Source: JACKIP01 sp963710165
Lineage (GTDB): Bacteria > Pseudomonadota > Alphaproteobacteria > Micavibrionales > Micavibrionaceae
Direction: 5' to 3'
Length of the DNA stretch: 64,000 nucleotides
Assembly (NCBI GenBank): GCA_963710165.1
Contig: CAVPYZ010000002.1
Location: 222,010 to 286,009 of the forward strand
Shown here: positions 52,755-60,931 of the stretch, in pieces
Layout of the letters: the number at the start of each line of letters is the position of its first letter
Position numbering within the stretch: the stretch's first letter is position 1
Made by a program: the position numbers and the translations under genes
The notes under the pieces: generated by a model
What the model was told of the DNA's origin: nothing
Database searches by the model: none
Seen by the model: only the letters and a program-made list of their open reading frames with translations

Positions 52755-54770
52755 TTACTCATTATATTGCGGGCGTTTATAATTACCTTCGGATGATCCG
52801 CCAGAGGATAAAATTCGCGATATAAATCCGCCAAAACCGCCGCTTTCTTTTTCTTGTGCGGCTCTGCTTTTGGTTGGCTGTGCTTGAGAATTCTGGGAAT
52901 TATATTCTGTGACAGGTGATAAAGACACACCATCATTTCCACGCATTAATGTCGCCCATATTTCCGCCGGTGCTTTACCACCCGTCATACGCTCCATCGG
53001 GCTGTTATCATCATTTCCAAGCCAGATGCCAGCCGTATAGCGCCCGGTATAGCCAATAAACCACGCATCACGAAAATCTTGTGACGTTCCAGTTTTCCCC
53101 GCCGCGCGATACCCCGGATTGGCCGCTTTTGCTGTGCCGTTCGACACTACATTTTCAAGCATACCATCCATATCCTTGATAATAGTCTGTTTAAACGCAC
53201 GTTGTAGCCGGCGTTGTTGTGGTTCGAAATTATAATAAATATTATTATCCTGATCGCGAATTGACAAAATGGCATAGGGCTCTGGTCGCATGCCATAATT
53301 TGGAAAAATCGTATATGCCGATGTCATTTCAAGCAAGCTGACGCCGCTACTGCCCAAAGACAGGCTCATATCACGTTCTAGATCGGACGTAATACCCAGC
53401 TTACGCGCCGTTCCAATAACATAACCAATGGTTCCCAGATTTTGCGCCAGCCTGATAGCAGCTGTATTCATTGATTTGGCCAGTGCGTCGCGTAATGTGA
53501 CCTCTCCATAATATAAATTAGCAAAGTTTTTGGGGCTATATGACCCTTCCGTTATTGGTGCATCCAGAATACGGTCATTGGGATGCCATCCGCGATTAAG
53601 CGCCGTCAAATAAACAAACGGCTTAAATGCAGAGCCGGGGGGGCGCAGGGCTTGTGTTGCACGGTTAAACTGGCTTTGTCCGTAATCTTTTCCGCCAACC
53701 ATTGCACGAACAGCGCCGTCATTTTCTAAAATAACAATCGCCCCTTGTGACACGCTTTGACCCGATAATGCATTTAACTGCTGAAGCAATGTGCGCTCTG
53801 CCTTCTCTTGAAAAGAAATCGATAGAGTTGTTTGAACAATTAAGTCTTCATTGATAGCGCCAATATTACGATTAACCTCATCCATAAGCCAATCAGTAAA
53901 ATAGCGATGTTGACGACCATTTTCGACGGTGCTTTCAACCAGTTTGTATTGTCCTGCCTGCGTTTCCTTATAATGATATCCCGCATCTTTCATTGCCGCC
54001 AATACAACGCTTGTGCGTTTCTTTGCGCGTTCTGGATTACTGATCGGGGAGTAGCGTGACGGCGCTTTCAGTAACCCTACCAATAACGCGCCTTCATAAA
54101 CATTGACATTCTTTGCGCTTTTTTGAAAATATTTCTGTGCGGCGGCTTCAATGCCGTATGTTCCCGCGCCAAAATAAACGCGGTTAAAATACGCCGTCAA
54201 AATCTCGTCTTTGGTCAATTGACGTTCCAGCCATATAGCTAATATAGCTTCCTGAATTTTACGCTTTAATGTCCGATCCGGTGTCAGGAATAGATTTTTG
54301 GCGAGTTGCTGCGTAATCGTTGAGCCGCCCTGACGGAAGCCCCCCGCCATAATGTTTGTGACCATGGCGCGTGCAATACCAATCGGGTCAATCCCGAAAT
54401 GAGAATAAAAACGCCTGTCTTCCGTGGCGAGCAGGGCATGGACAGCATGATTTGGCAAGTCTTGAACATTAACACTCTCACCCTTTAACTCCCCCACTTG
54501 CGTTATGATTGACCCGTCTTCCGCCAAAAATGTAATGGCGCGTTTACGTTCAAATTTTAAATCCGCAGTAATGCCGGGTAATTCGGTTGCAAACCAGGCA
54601 ACGGTTAATATGCCAATAATACCACACCAAAGACCAACCACAATAAGTGCACGGAAGAGGCGCCCCCAGATAGACGGCTTTTTTTGTTTCGCCGTTTTTT
54701 TAGATGTTGCTTTCTTTTTTCCGGTTCGAATTCTTGAAACCGGTGCTTTTTTATCTTTTTTTGAAGTCAT
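52755..54770 (-). CDS. penicillin-binding protein 1A, class A
   Basis: A bifunctional peptidoglycan synthase. A basic cytoplasmic tail and one membrane segment (LIVVGLWCGIIGILTVAWFA) precede the GT51 glycosyltransferase (ATEDRRFYSHFGIDPIGIAR and GGSTITQQLAKNLFL), followed by the transpeptidase: PPGSAFKPFVYL (SxxK), SMN and KTGTSQDFRD (KTG). I use the ATG at 54770 (671 aa), with an AGGA site, over the one at 54791. The C-terminal 60 residues are Ser/Gly-rich and disordered. In many alphaproteobacteria this gene lies next to prfB; here the two are 3.5 kb apart and opposite. Confidence 0.96.
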   Translation of the reverse strand: MTSKKDKKAPVSRIRTGKKKATSKKTAKQKKPSIWGRLFRALIVVGLWCGIIGILTVAWFATELPGITADLKFERKRAITFLAEDGSIITQVGELKGESVNVQDLPNHAVHALLATEDRRFYSHFGIDPIGIARAMVTNIMAGGFRQGGSTITQQLAKNLFLTPDRTLKRKIQEAILAIWLERQLTKDEILTAYFNRVYFGAGTYGIEAAAQKYFQKSAKNVNVYEGALLVGLLKAPSRYSPISNPERAKKRTSVVLAAMKDAGYHYKETQAGQYKLVESTVENGRQHRYFTDWLMDEVNRNIGAINEDLIVQTTLSISFQEKAERTLLQQLNALSGQSVSQGAIVILENDGAVRAMVGGKDYGQSQFNRATQALRPPGSAFKPFVYLTALNRGWHPNDRILDAPITEGSYSPKNFANLYYGEVTLRDALAKSMNTAAIRLAQNLGTIGYVIGTARKLGITSDLERDMSLSLGSSGVSLLEMTSAYTIFPNYGMRPEPYAILSIRDQDNNIYYNFEPQQRRLQRAFKQTIIKDMDGMLENVVSNGTAKAANPGYRAAGKTGTSQDFRDAWFIGYTGRYTAGIWLGNDDNSPMERMTGGKAPAEIWATLMRGNDGVSLSPVTEYNSQNSQAQPTKSRAAQEKESGGFGGFISRILSSGGSSEGNYKRPQYNE

Positions 54771-54833
54771 TTTTTTCCTCGAAGGCGCCATAAAGTGTTT
54801 TTAACGTAAAGACTTCATTGCGCAAAGAGAATT

Positions 54834-55364
54834 CTATATGTCCCACCAATATCGAACGCGAGGCGGGAATTTATCTGTGCCGACCAGTTCGTCTTCAAAA
54901 TTAGCGCCTATCTTTTCAACAATGTGACGCGCAATATCATTATCGGGGGATAGGGTAATGAGTGCACGGTCTATATCAAGTGCGCTAAACACCTGTTTTG
55001 ATTTGCGCAAGATTTTCTGTCCATACCCCATCAGGCGTTTATCGGGACGAATAATGAAGGAAACGTGCCCACCCCATTTCTCTAAATGCCAATTAAGGCG
55101 GTGACGTATTTTGATCGACCCCACATATTCGTCATTTTTAACAAGCCATAAAACAGAGTCGGGCACCAGTTCCACCCAATCAGGGTAATTGCGATAGGCA
55201 CCGCTACGTCTTTTACACCGCTCTTCTATAAAATCTTCAAAATTCGCTTTCAACTCAGAAATATCAAGGTTTTTATAGCGTCCTTCTTTATGATAAAGGG
55301 CGAGCGCTTCCAGATAGCTCTCTTTAAATTCTGTACTAGGTTTGATTAATTTTGACGCCGTCAT
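54834..55364 (-). CDS. GNAT family N-acetyltransferase
   Basis: A 176-aa GNAT protein: the strand VLWLVKNDEYVGSIKIRHRL, then GGHVSFIIRPDKRLMGYGQKIL, which is the acetyl-CoA pyrophosphate loop (RxxGYG), and the closing helix with SPDNDIARHIVEKIGA. The opening PSTEFKESYLEALALYHKE is seen in GNATs near antibiotic or peptide metabolism, but the acceptor is unknown. It lies 36 bp after mgtE on the same strand and may be cotranscribed with it. Confidence 0.88.
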   Translation of the reverse strand: MTASKLIKPSTEFKESYLEALALYHKEGRYKNLDISELKANFEDFIEERCKRRSGAYRNYPDWVELVPDSVLWLVKNDEYVGSIKIRHRLNWHLEKWGGHVSFIIRPDKRLMGYGQKILRKSKQVFSALDIDRALITLSPDNDIARHIVEKIGANFEDELVGTDKFPPRVRYWWDI

Positions 55365-55400
55365 GATCTTTTTTTATATAATTATTCTCTAATCTTAGAG

Positions 55401-56800
55401 CTATAAGATAAGTGTTGCCAAGCCCAAAAATGCAAAGAAACCGACAATGTCCGTAACTGTTGTTAAAACAACCGCAGAAGATATAGCCGGATCGCTGCCC
55501 ATACGGCTGAGTAGGATAGGGATGCCCGCACCGCACATACCTGCCACAAACAGGTTGATAATCATGGCTGTTGCAATAACACCGCCGAGCAGAGGGTTAG
55601 AATAATATATCCCCGCCAAAAGTCCGATAATGATCGCAAAAGCAATACCGTTTAACGCACCAATCAGGGTTTCTTTCCAGACAATACGTAAGGAGTTTGC
55701 GCCCGAAATCTCTCGGGTGGCAAGCGCACGTACCGCAACTGTCATGGCCTGCGTGCCTGCATTACCGCCCATCGACGCCACAATAGGCATTAGAACAGCC
55801 AGCGCGACAAGCTCTTCTATCGTTGCGTCAAACATCGAAATCACAACCGATGCCATGATGGCGGTCAGCAGATTTATGAACAGCCATGAAAAACGTGAAC
55901 GCGTCGAATCAAACACGGCGCGGTAAAGATCGCTACTGCTAACACCTGCCAGTTTCAAAATATCTTCCTGCGCTTCTTCATTAATAACGTTCAATACGTC
56001 ATCAATGGTAATCACACCGATCAAACGACCGTCTTCATCAACAACGGGCGCGGATGAAATATTTTCACGTTGAAATAAAAACGCCACTTCTTCCTGATCC
56101 ATCTGCGCGTTAATAGGGTGAACGTTTGATCAAGGGTAAGATTTTCAATTTTTTCCGAACGTTTAGAGCGCAAAAGACGGTTGAGCGGCATTTCACCATT
56201 GACGTGATAAGTCGGTGAAATGACAAAAATATCCAGAGAAGTCTTCGGGCAGGTCATCGCCCGCGGCACGCAAATAATCAATCGTTTTACCAACGGTCCA
56301 GAATTCCGGTACAGCCACAAATTCGCGCTGCATCAAACGCCCCGCGCTTTCCTCGGGGAAACTTAGACCTTCTTCCAAGTGCCAAACGTGTTTGCGATGA
56401 TAGTTTACGGATGATTTCTTTTTGGAAAGACCGGATCCAGATTTTCGATCAGATCAAGCGCGTCATCACTTTCCAGCTCGGCAATAATTAACGCAACTTG
56501 TTCCGGCTGTAGGGAAGACAATATTTCCTTTTGAAGTTCCGAATCCAGATAGCTTAGAGCATTGGCATCAATATGTTCCAGAAAATGCCCGAGCAAACGC
56601 GTCCGCGTTTCATCATCTGATTTCGAAATCAGTTCCGCAGTATCTTGCGCGGTCAAAATATCCAGCTTAGCGACGACCTCGGCATTGCGATCTTCATTCA
56701 CAGCATCTTCAATTGCCTGAATAATGTCATCACCCAGAGCAAAATCATTTTGAGCCTGCTCAGCGAAGTCTTCAGAAATTTCGGGTGTTGCGATAACCAT
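55401..56800 (-). pseudogene. mgtE: magnesium transporter MgtE, disrupted by four frameshifts
   Basis: MgtE is a Mg-gated inner-membrane Mg2+ channel. The N-terminal MgtE_N domain (LSSLQPEQVALIIAELESDD) starts at 56800, the CBS pair (SFPEESAGRLMQREFVAVPE, RLIGVITIDDVLNVI) follows, and the five-helix pore domain ends at 55401 with MGGNAGTQAMTVAVRALATR, the Mg-selective signature. Four one-base shifts near 56430, 56379, 56237 and 56115 change the frame within about 320 bp; the family pattern resumes after each. The first three each add a base and the fourth removes one. The C-terminal pore frame is intact. Recent decay or indel errors are both possible. Confidence 0.87.
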
Positions 56801-56863
56801 GGCGGAGTTGTATCACAAAAGAGTGCATGATAGAACAACAGAAAAAGCAGGAATGTAAAATTT

Positions 56864-57373
56864 ATGGCGGAACAAAAAATATCCAGAACAGGGATTTACC
56901 CGGGAACATTTGATCCCGTTACCAAAGGTCATTTACATTTGATCAAACGTGCCAGCAAACTGGTCGATCATTTGGTTATCGGCATCGCCAAAAGCGAGAA
57001 GAAGCAACCGCTTTTCTCTGTTGAAGAACGCACAGAACTTTTGAAATTTGATATCGAAAATATGAGTGAGAAATTTTGTGATATCGAGGTAAAAACATTC
57101 GATAATTTACTCGTTCATTTTTCACAGGAGCAGGGGGCAAGCTGTATTTTTCGGGGTTTACGCGCCGTGTCCGATTTTGAATATGAATTCCAGATGACAG
57201 GTATGAATGCCCGCTTGGCGCCCGATGTTGAGACTGTTTTCCTAATGGCGGCAGATCGCTATCAATTTGTATCTTCGGCATTCGTGAAGGAAATATACAG
57301 TCTGGGCGGGGATATAAGCGAAGTTGTGACCCCGAATGTCGAAGCCGCATTGCAATCAAAATTTGGAAAATAA
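56864..57373 (+). CDS. coaD: phosphopantetheine adenylyltransferase
   Basis: CoaD transfers AMP to 4'-phosphopantetheine to form dephospho-CoA. The nucleotidyltransferase HxGH motif is YPGTFDPVTKGHLHLI at the N-terminus and the C-terminal ISSTxxK-like motif reads VSSAFVKEIYSLGGD. The 169 aa match the family length. It is divergent from mgtE and has tRNA-Lys immediately downstream on the same strand, 70 bp after its stop. Confidence 0.96.
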   Translation: MAEQKISRTGIYPGTFDPVTKGHLHLIKRASKLVDHLVIGIAKSEKKQPLFSVEERTELLKFDIENMSEKFCDIEVKTFDNLLVHFSQEQGASCIFRGLRAVSDFEYEFQMTGMNARLAPDVETVFLMAADRYQFVSSAFVKEIYSLGGDISEVVTPNVEAALQSKFGK

Positions 57374-57443
57374 ACCTTGACGAAAAAGTCTGAAACTCTT
57401 ATGTTCCTTAAGTCTTTTCAAAGAGATTAATTTTCTTCGATAT

Positions 57444-57519
57444 GACCGCTTAGCTCAGCCGGTAGAGCAACTGACTTTTAATCAGTGGGTCGGGGGTTCG
57501 AACCCCCCAGCGGTCACCA
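57444..57519 (+). tRNA. tRNA-Lys (anticodon TTT)
   Basis: A complete cloverleaf of 76 bases with an encoded CCA: acceptor GACCGCT/AGCGGTC, D stem GCTC/GAGC, anticodon stem ACTGA/TCAGT around the loop CTTTTAA (anticodon TTT), and T stem GGGGG/CCCCC with TTCGAAC. It reads AAA and AAG codons. Confidence 0.97.
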
Positions 57520-57827
57520 TTTTCTTTTCATTTATTATTGATGATATAGCGGAGTAAAATGCTTTTTGCTCTCTATTATAATAACCGTAATAAATAATAT
57601 TGTTACGCTCTATATTTCGAACAAAAAAAGTCCGGAGACTTTTAACAGTACTCCGGACAACAGTGGTAATAGAGGGTGTGTAAGTAAACAGTACGTAAAT
57701 ATGGGGGGGCATGCAAGATATATTTCGTCTTTTTTTACATTTTTTCTAAAAAAGAGTCGAAATTATACATATATATCAAATACATAAACTTAGTCTTGGG
57801 ATAAAGCACAGTTTTGATATGGAAATA
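57520..57827. other. AT-rich intergenic spacer after tRNA-Lys
   Basis: No gene is supported in these 308 bases. They hold one clear structure, the hairpin at 57623-57658 described separately, and otherwise AT-rich sequence without a convincing ORF or RNA. A minus-strand ORF crossing the tRNA ends in the VTAGGFEPPTH string that results from translating a tRNA gene and is spurious. Confidence 0.6.
57623..57658 (-). terminator. intrinsic terminator, minus strand
   Basis: GTCCGGAG (57630-57637) and CTCCGGAC (57651-57658) form an eight-pair stem with a 13-base loop. On the minus strand it is followed by seven U. It lies about 170 bases beyond the sseA stop and probably ends the alaX-sseA transcript before it can run into tRNA-Lys. 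Confidence 0.85.
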
Positions 57828-58679
57828 CTAACCTACTGTAACGGGTTGATCTGACGATCCCCATTCGCTCCATGATCCGTCATATATGCGCCAATTGTCT
57901 TTTCCCAGTTCGTGAAACGCCAAGGCAATGACACAAGCAGTTACACCGCTACCGCATGTCATAACAGCAGAAGTTTGGGAATTCAAAAAATTGTCTGGAA
58001 TGATTTCCATCAACTCTTCCTTCTCTTTCAAGCCACCAGTCTGTCCGTTGATCAAATGACCTGTTGGAATGTTGGTGCTATTTGGGATATGACCGCTTCG
58101 CATTCCAGCGCGCGGCTCTGACATTTGACCCGAGAATCTCTCGGCTGGGCGTGCATCTAGAATAGGAGTATCAGCCTTTGCGCTTATATTTGATAGATCA
58201 GACATACTGACAACACGATCTGGATTGAAACAAGCTGTAAAATTTGTTTCAGCGCGCTGTGACGGCGGTTGAGTTATAATAGGAAACCCTTGTTGCTCCC
58301 AATGTGTAAGGCTGCCATTTAGAATAAAAACATTATCATGACCAAATGTACGAAACATCCACCACGCTCTAGCCGGGCCAAGTGCTAATCCTGTTTGACC
58401 ATAAATTATAATTTTGTCTTTATTGGAAATTCCCAAATCAGAGACCTTAGCTGCAAATGTATCGGCAGAAGGCAACATGTGCGGCAGGGGTGATGACTGA
58501 TCTGCAATCTCATCAATATCAAAGAATTGCGCATGCCCGATGCGTTTATTTTGAAACATTAGTTGCGGGTCGATTGGCGTATTCGGTAAAACAAATGTCG
58601 CATCAAGCAAAACAACATCATCTGCATTTTGCTTTAATATCGTATTTAGGTCTTCGTAAGAGAGAAGGGCGCTTTTCAT
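57828..58679 (-). CDS. 3-mercaptopyruvate/thiosulfate sulfurtransferase
   Basis: A tandem-rhodanese enzyme that transfers sulfane sulfur. The inactive N-terminal domain (residues 1-145) is followed by the active one, whose Cys lies in MTCGSGVTACVIAL near residue 238; CGSGVTAC is the mercaptopyruvate-sulfurtransferase form of the loop, whereas rhodaneses proper have CRxGxT. GHIPNSTNIP is conserved. At 283 aa the length is typical of the SseA group. It follows the AlaX-like gene by six bases and is probably cotranscribed. Confidence 0.93.
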   Translation of the reverse strand: MKSALLSYEDLNTILKQNADDVVLLDATFVLPNTPIDPQLMFQNKRIGHAQFFDIDEIADQSSPLPHMLPSADTFAAKVSDLGISNKDKIIIYGQTGLALGPARAWWMFRTFGHDNVFILNGSLTHWEQQGFPIITQPPSQRAETNFTACFNPDRVVSMSDLSNISAKADTPILDARPAERFSGQMSEPRAGMRSGHIPNSTNIPTGHLINGQTGGLKEKEELMEIIPDNFLNSQTSAVMTCGSGVTACVIALAFHELGKDNWRIYDGSWSEWGSSDQPVTVG

Positions 58680-58685
58680 GCTAAT

Positions 58686-59411
58686 TTATTCCTCTGCAAA
58701 CACAATACTGATCCGGCGGTTTTGACGTCCTTTATTCTCGATCTTTTTAACTAATATAGGGTCAATCTCCCCTGTCGACTTCACATGCGTTCCGCCGCAT
58801 GGCTGCAGATCAATAATATTATCATCCTGCCCAATCTGGACTAATCTGACCTTGCCTGCGGCACTTGGCGGTTGAACGGACATTGTTCTAACCAAATGCG
58901 GTTTTTCTTTCAACTCTTCTTCTGTAATCCAGTAAGACGTGATGGGATGATTTTCTTTAATCAGCTTATTGAGTTTTTCTGTCAGATCTTCTTTATTGAC
59001 GGCATCGCCGGGAATATTGAAATCCAAGCGACTTTTTTCGGCGCCGATTGATCCACCCGTAACATCACCAACCACACTTGCACAAAGAAGATGCAAACAA
59101 GAATGCATGCGCATATGTTTATGGCGCAATTCCCAATCTATTTGCCCTGTTATGGTGTCACCCACTTTCAGCGTACCTGTATCATTGGCAATAATGTGCA
59201 AAACATCCTCATCATTTTGCGCCTTATGGGCAACCTGTATATCAATATTATCGTTATTTGATGTTTTGATAAGACCGCAATCGCCCGGCTGCCCGCCAGA
59301 TGTCGCATAAAAAAGCGTTCGGTTTAGTATAATACCGTTTTCGTTAATGTCAGTGATAAGAGCGTTAAAATCTTTATCATATGTGTGTTCAAGGAAAAGT
59401 TTTTCTGTCAT
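58686..59411 (-). CDS. alanyl-tRNA editing protein AlaX-like
   Basis: AlaX proteins deacylate mischarged Ser- or Gly-tRNA(Ala) and resemble the editing domain of AlaRS. The zinc ligands are in HSCLHLL (His103 and His107, from the ATG at 59411) and CGGTHVKSTG (Cys, His) near residue 207. The small N-terminal barrel has TLFYATSGGQPGD, the motif shared with AlaRS. At 241 aa it is the larger AlaX-L type, without a C-Ala domain. A start at 59432 would add seven residues (MECNSCS) and cannot be ruled out. Confidence 0.92.
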   Translation of the reverse strand: MTEKLFLEHTYDKDFNALITDINENGIILNRTLFYATSGGQPGDCGLIKTSNNDNIDIQVAHKAQNDEDVLHIIANDTGTLKVGDTITGQIDWELRHKHMRMHSCLHLLCASVVGDVTGGSIGAEKSRLDFNIPGDAVNKEDLTEKLNKLIKENHPITSYWITEEELKEKPHLVRTMSVQPPSAAGKVRLVQIGQDDNIIDLQPCGGTHVKSTGEIDPILVKKIENKGRQNRRISIVFAEE

Positions 59412-59522
59412 AGAGCAACTATTGCATTCCAAACAGCAATTTTCAAGGTATGCTTCCAGAATAAACTATAGGACGTGACATTTAGAAATAATCTTGATAA
59501 AAGACTAAAATATCAAATATTG

Positions 59523-59597
59523 GCCGCGGTAGCTCAGTGGTAGAGCGCGTCATTGGTAATGACGAGGTCGAGAGTTCAATTCTCTCTCGTGGCACCA
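59523..59597 (+). tRNA. tRNA-Thr (anticodon GGT)
   Basis: A complete cloverleaf of 75 bases with an encoded CCA: acceptor GCCGCGG/TCGTGGC with two G-U pairs, D stem GCTC/GAGC, anticodon stem CGTCA/TGACG around TTGGTAA (anticodon GGT), and T stem GAGAG/CTCTC with TTCAATT. The convergent prepilin-like gene ends five bases beyond its CCA. Confidence 0.96.
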
Positions 59598-59601
59598 TTA
59601 T

Positions 59602-60930
59602 TCAGGGATATAGCTGTTGGCAAATAACGCCCGTATCATTTGAATATCCAACCATAACTTCATATTCATTTACACTTGTTGTAAGTGGATCATCTTCTGC
59701 GCATCTACCATCAATGATTGGAGTGGTGTAAACAGGCTGACAAATAACACTATTATTGGCTATTTTTACAATTGCCTGACCATCAGGACATGTATTGACA
59801 AATCCAAACGGATCACTTGCATCAGCCGTTTTTTCCGCAGGCCCTCCAAAAAATGCGGGACGAAAGCATAGCGGCGTAATATCAGTATTACACAGCTTGT
59901 CTGCAAACAAATCGGTTGCTTGTAAATCACCTCTCACGTGAAGAGGAGCCGAAGGGGCATCACCGCCCACAGGAAAATTACCAATACCGATATTTCCGTC
60001 ATTTATATTAATCATTTCATCCGTACCCGTTCGCTCAAACAAAGCCGATAGTTCAACAAGACGATACGTTATGCTGTCATCATAAAACTGATTGCTACCA
60101 GGATTGTCATTGAATAGCGCGCTGACAAAAATACCATCATCATGATCGCAGTTATCTCTTTCGTTATTCGATAGTGGCGGTGCGGGAGGTGTAGGACTTC
60201 CAGGCGGTAAAACAACAGCAGGCGGCGGTGCGCAGTTATCTTGGACTAAACTTCCCTGTCTATTGTAAGCACCTCTGCCATTTGGACCGTGAGAGACGAT
60301 CACAAAATGTGCGCTGAAAGGATTTTCTAATAAGGATTGTCCGTTCTCATCCTCTATTTCAATACCGCCACCTGTATCTCTATACGTAGCGGAGTCTGTA
60401 AGCGCTTCAGTTACGGCATACGTCATTTTATTACCGTATCCGTCATATATTTTTTCCTCTGTCAAATATAAGTCGCGTGTATTACAGGAAGCATCAGGGG
60501 TTAAGAAACATGGTTCAACTGTATTTATGGGAAAAGCCCCAATCATTACGCGATCTTCGGCTGTTGGCGTTGTAACAGCCGGATCTTCGTTATCTAAAGG
60601 TGTTCCCGAAATATGTCCTGCAATATTAAGATTATTTGGTGTAGCACCGGGATTGGAAGAAGCTACACATTGTTCATAACCAAACTGTGGATCATCGGGC
60701 AAAACGTTTAAAGGAGCAGGGCAAGGATAGCGATCATTTTGTTGAAAGAATCGAGACAGAGAGGCATCTAGCACATCAAGATTTTCTGCCGTCACATTTC
60801 TAGCCGTCTGCTCACTATATAATGCCAGCGCTTTGAAAATTGAAAATAGTAACAAACTGGAAATAATGACGATTATCGCTACTTCAATAAGTGTAAAACC
60901 AGACGCTTTATGTAGTTTATTTTTCTTCAT
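59602..60930 (-). CDS. large prepilin-like protein (pilin-type N-terminus, 442 aa)
   Basis: From the ATG at 60930 the leader MKKNKLHKASG is cut before FTLIEVAIIVIISSLLLFSI, a type IV pilin/pseudopilin signal and helix with Glu5. A large ectodomain of about 400 aa follows; pilins are usually 120-200. Shared with the next gene are RYPCPAP (residue 74), YDGYGNKMTYAVTE and the SHGPNGRGAYNRQG loop. Cys pairs include ...GRCAEDD and VICQ near the end. A proline-rich turn (PPPAVVLPPGSPTPPAPP) splits the ectodomain near residue 250. I cannot assign a specific system: minor pilin, T2SS pseudopilin or surface fibre are all possible. It is the third of three tandem paralogues. Confidence 0.82.
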   Translation of the reverse strand: MKKNKLHKASGFTLIEVAIIVIISSLLLFSIFKALALYSEQTARNVTAENLDVLDASLSRFFQQNDRYPCPAPLNVLPDDPQFGYEQCVASSNPGATPNNLNIAGHISGTPLDNEDPAVTTPTAEDRVMIGAFPINTVEPCFLTPDASCNTRDLYLTEEKIYDGYGNKMTYAVTEALTDSATYRDTGGGIEIEDENGQSLLENPFSAHFVIVSHGPNGRGAYNRQGSLVQDNCAPPPAVVLPPGSPTPPAPPLSNNERDNCDHDDGIFVSALFNDNPGSNQFYDDSITYRLVELSALFERTGTDEMININDGNIGIGNFPVGGDAPSAPLHVRGDLQATDLFADKLCNTDITPLCFRPAFFGGPAEKTADASDPFGFVNTCPDGQAIVKIANNSVICQPVYTTPIIDGRCAEDDPLTTSVNEYEVMVGYSNDTGVICQQLYP

Positions 60931-60931
60931 A

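Noticed and set aside
57623..57658. Possible mobile-element inverted repeat after tRNA-Lys
   Set aside because: The eight-pair stem with a U-run on the minus strand is an intrinsic terminator; no transposase or second repeat is present.
57482..57712. Minus-strand ORF of 76 codons over tRNA-Lys
   Set aside because: It ends in the VTAGGFEPPTH string that comes from translating a tRNA gene backwards, a well-known false call.
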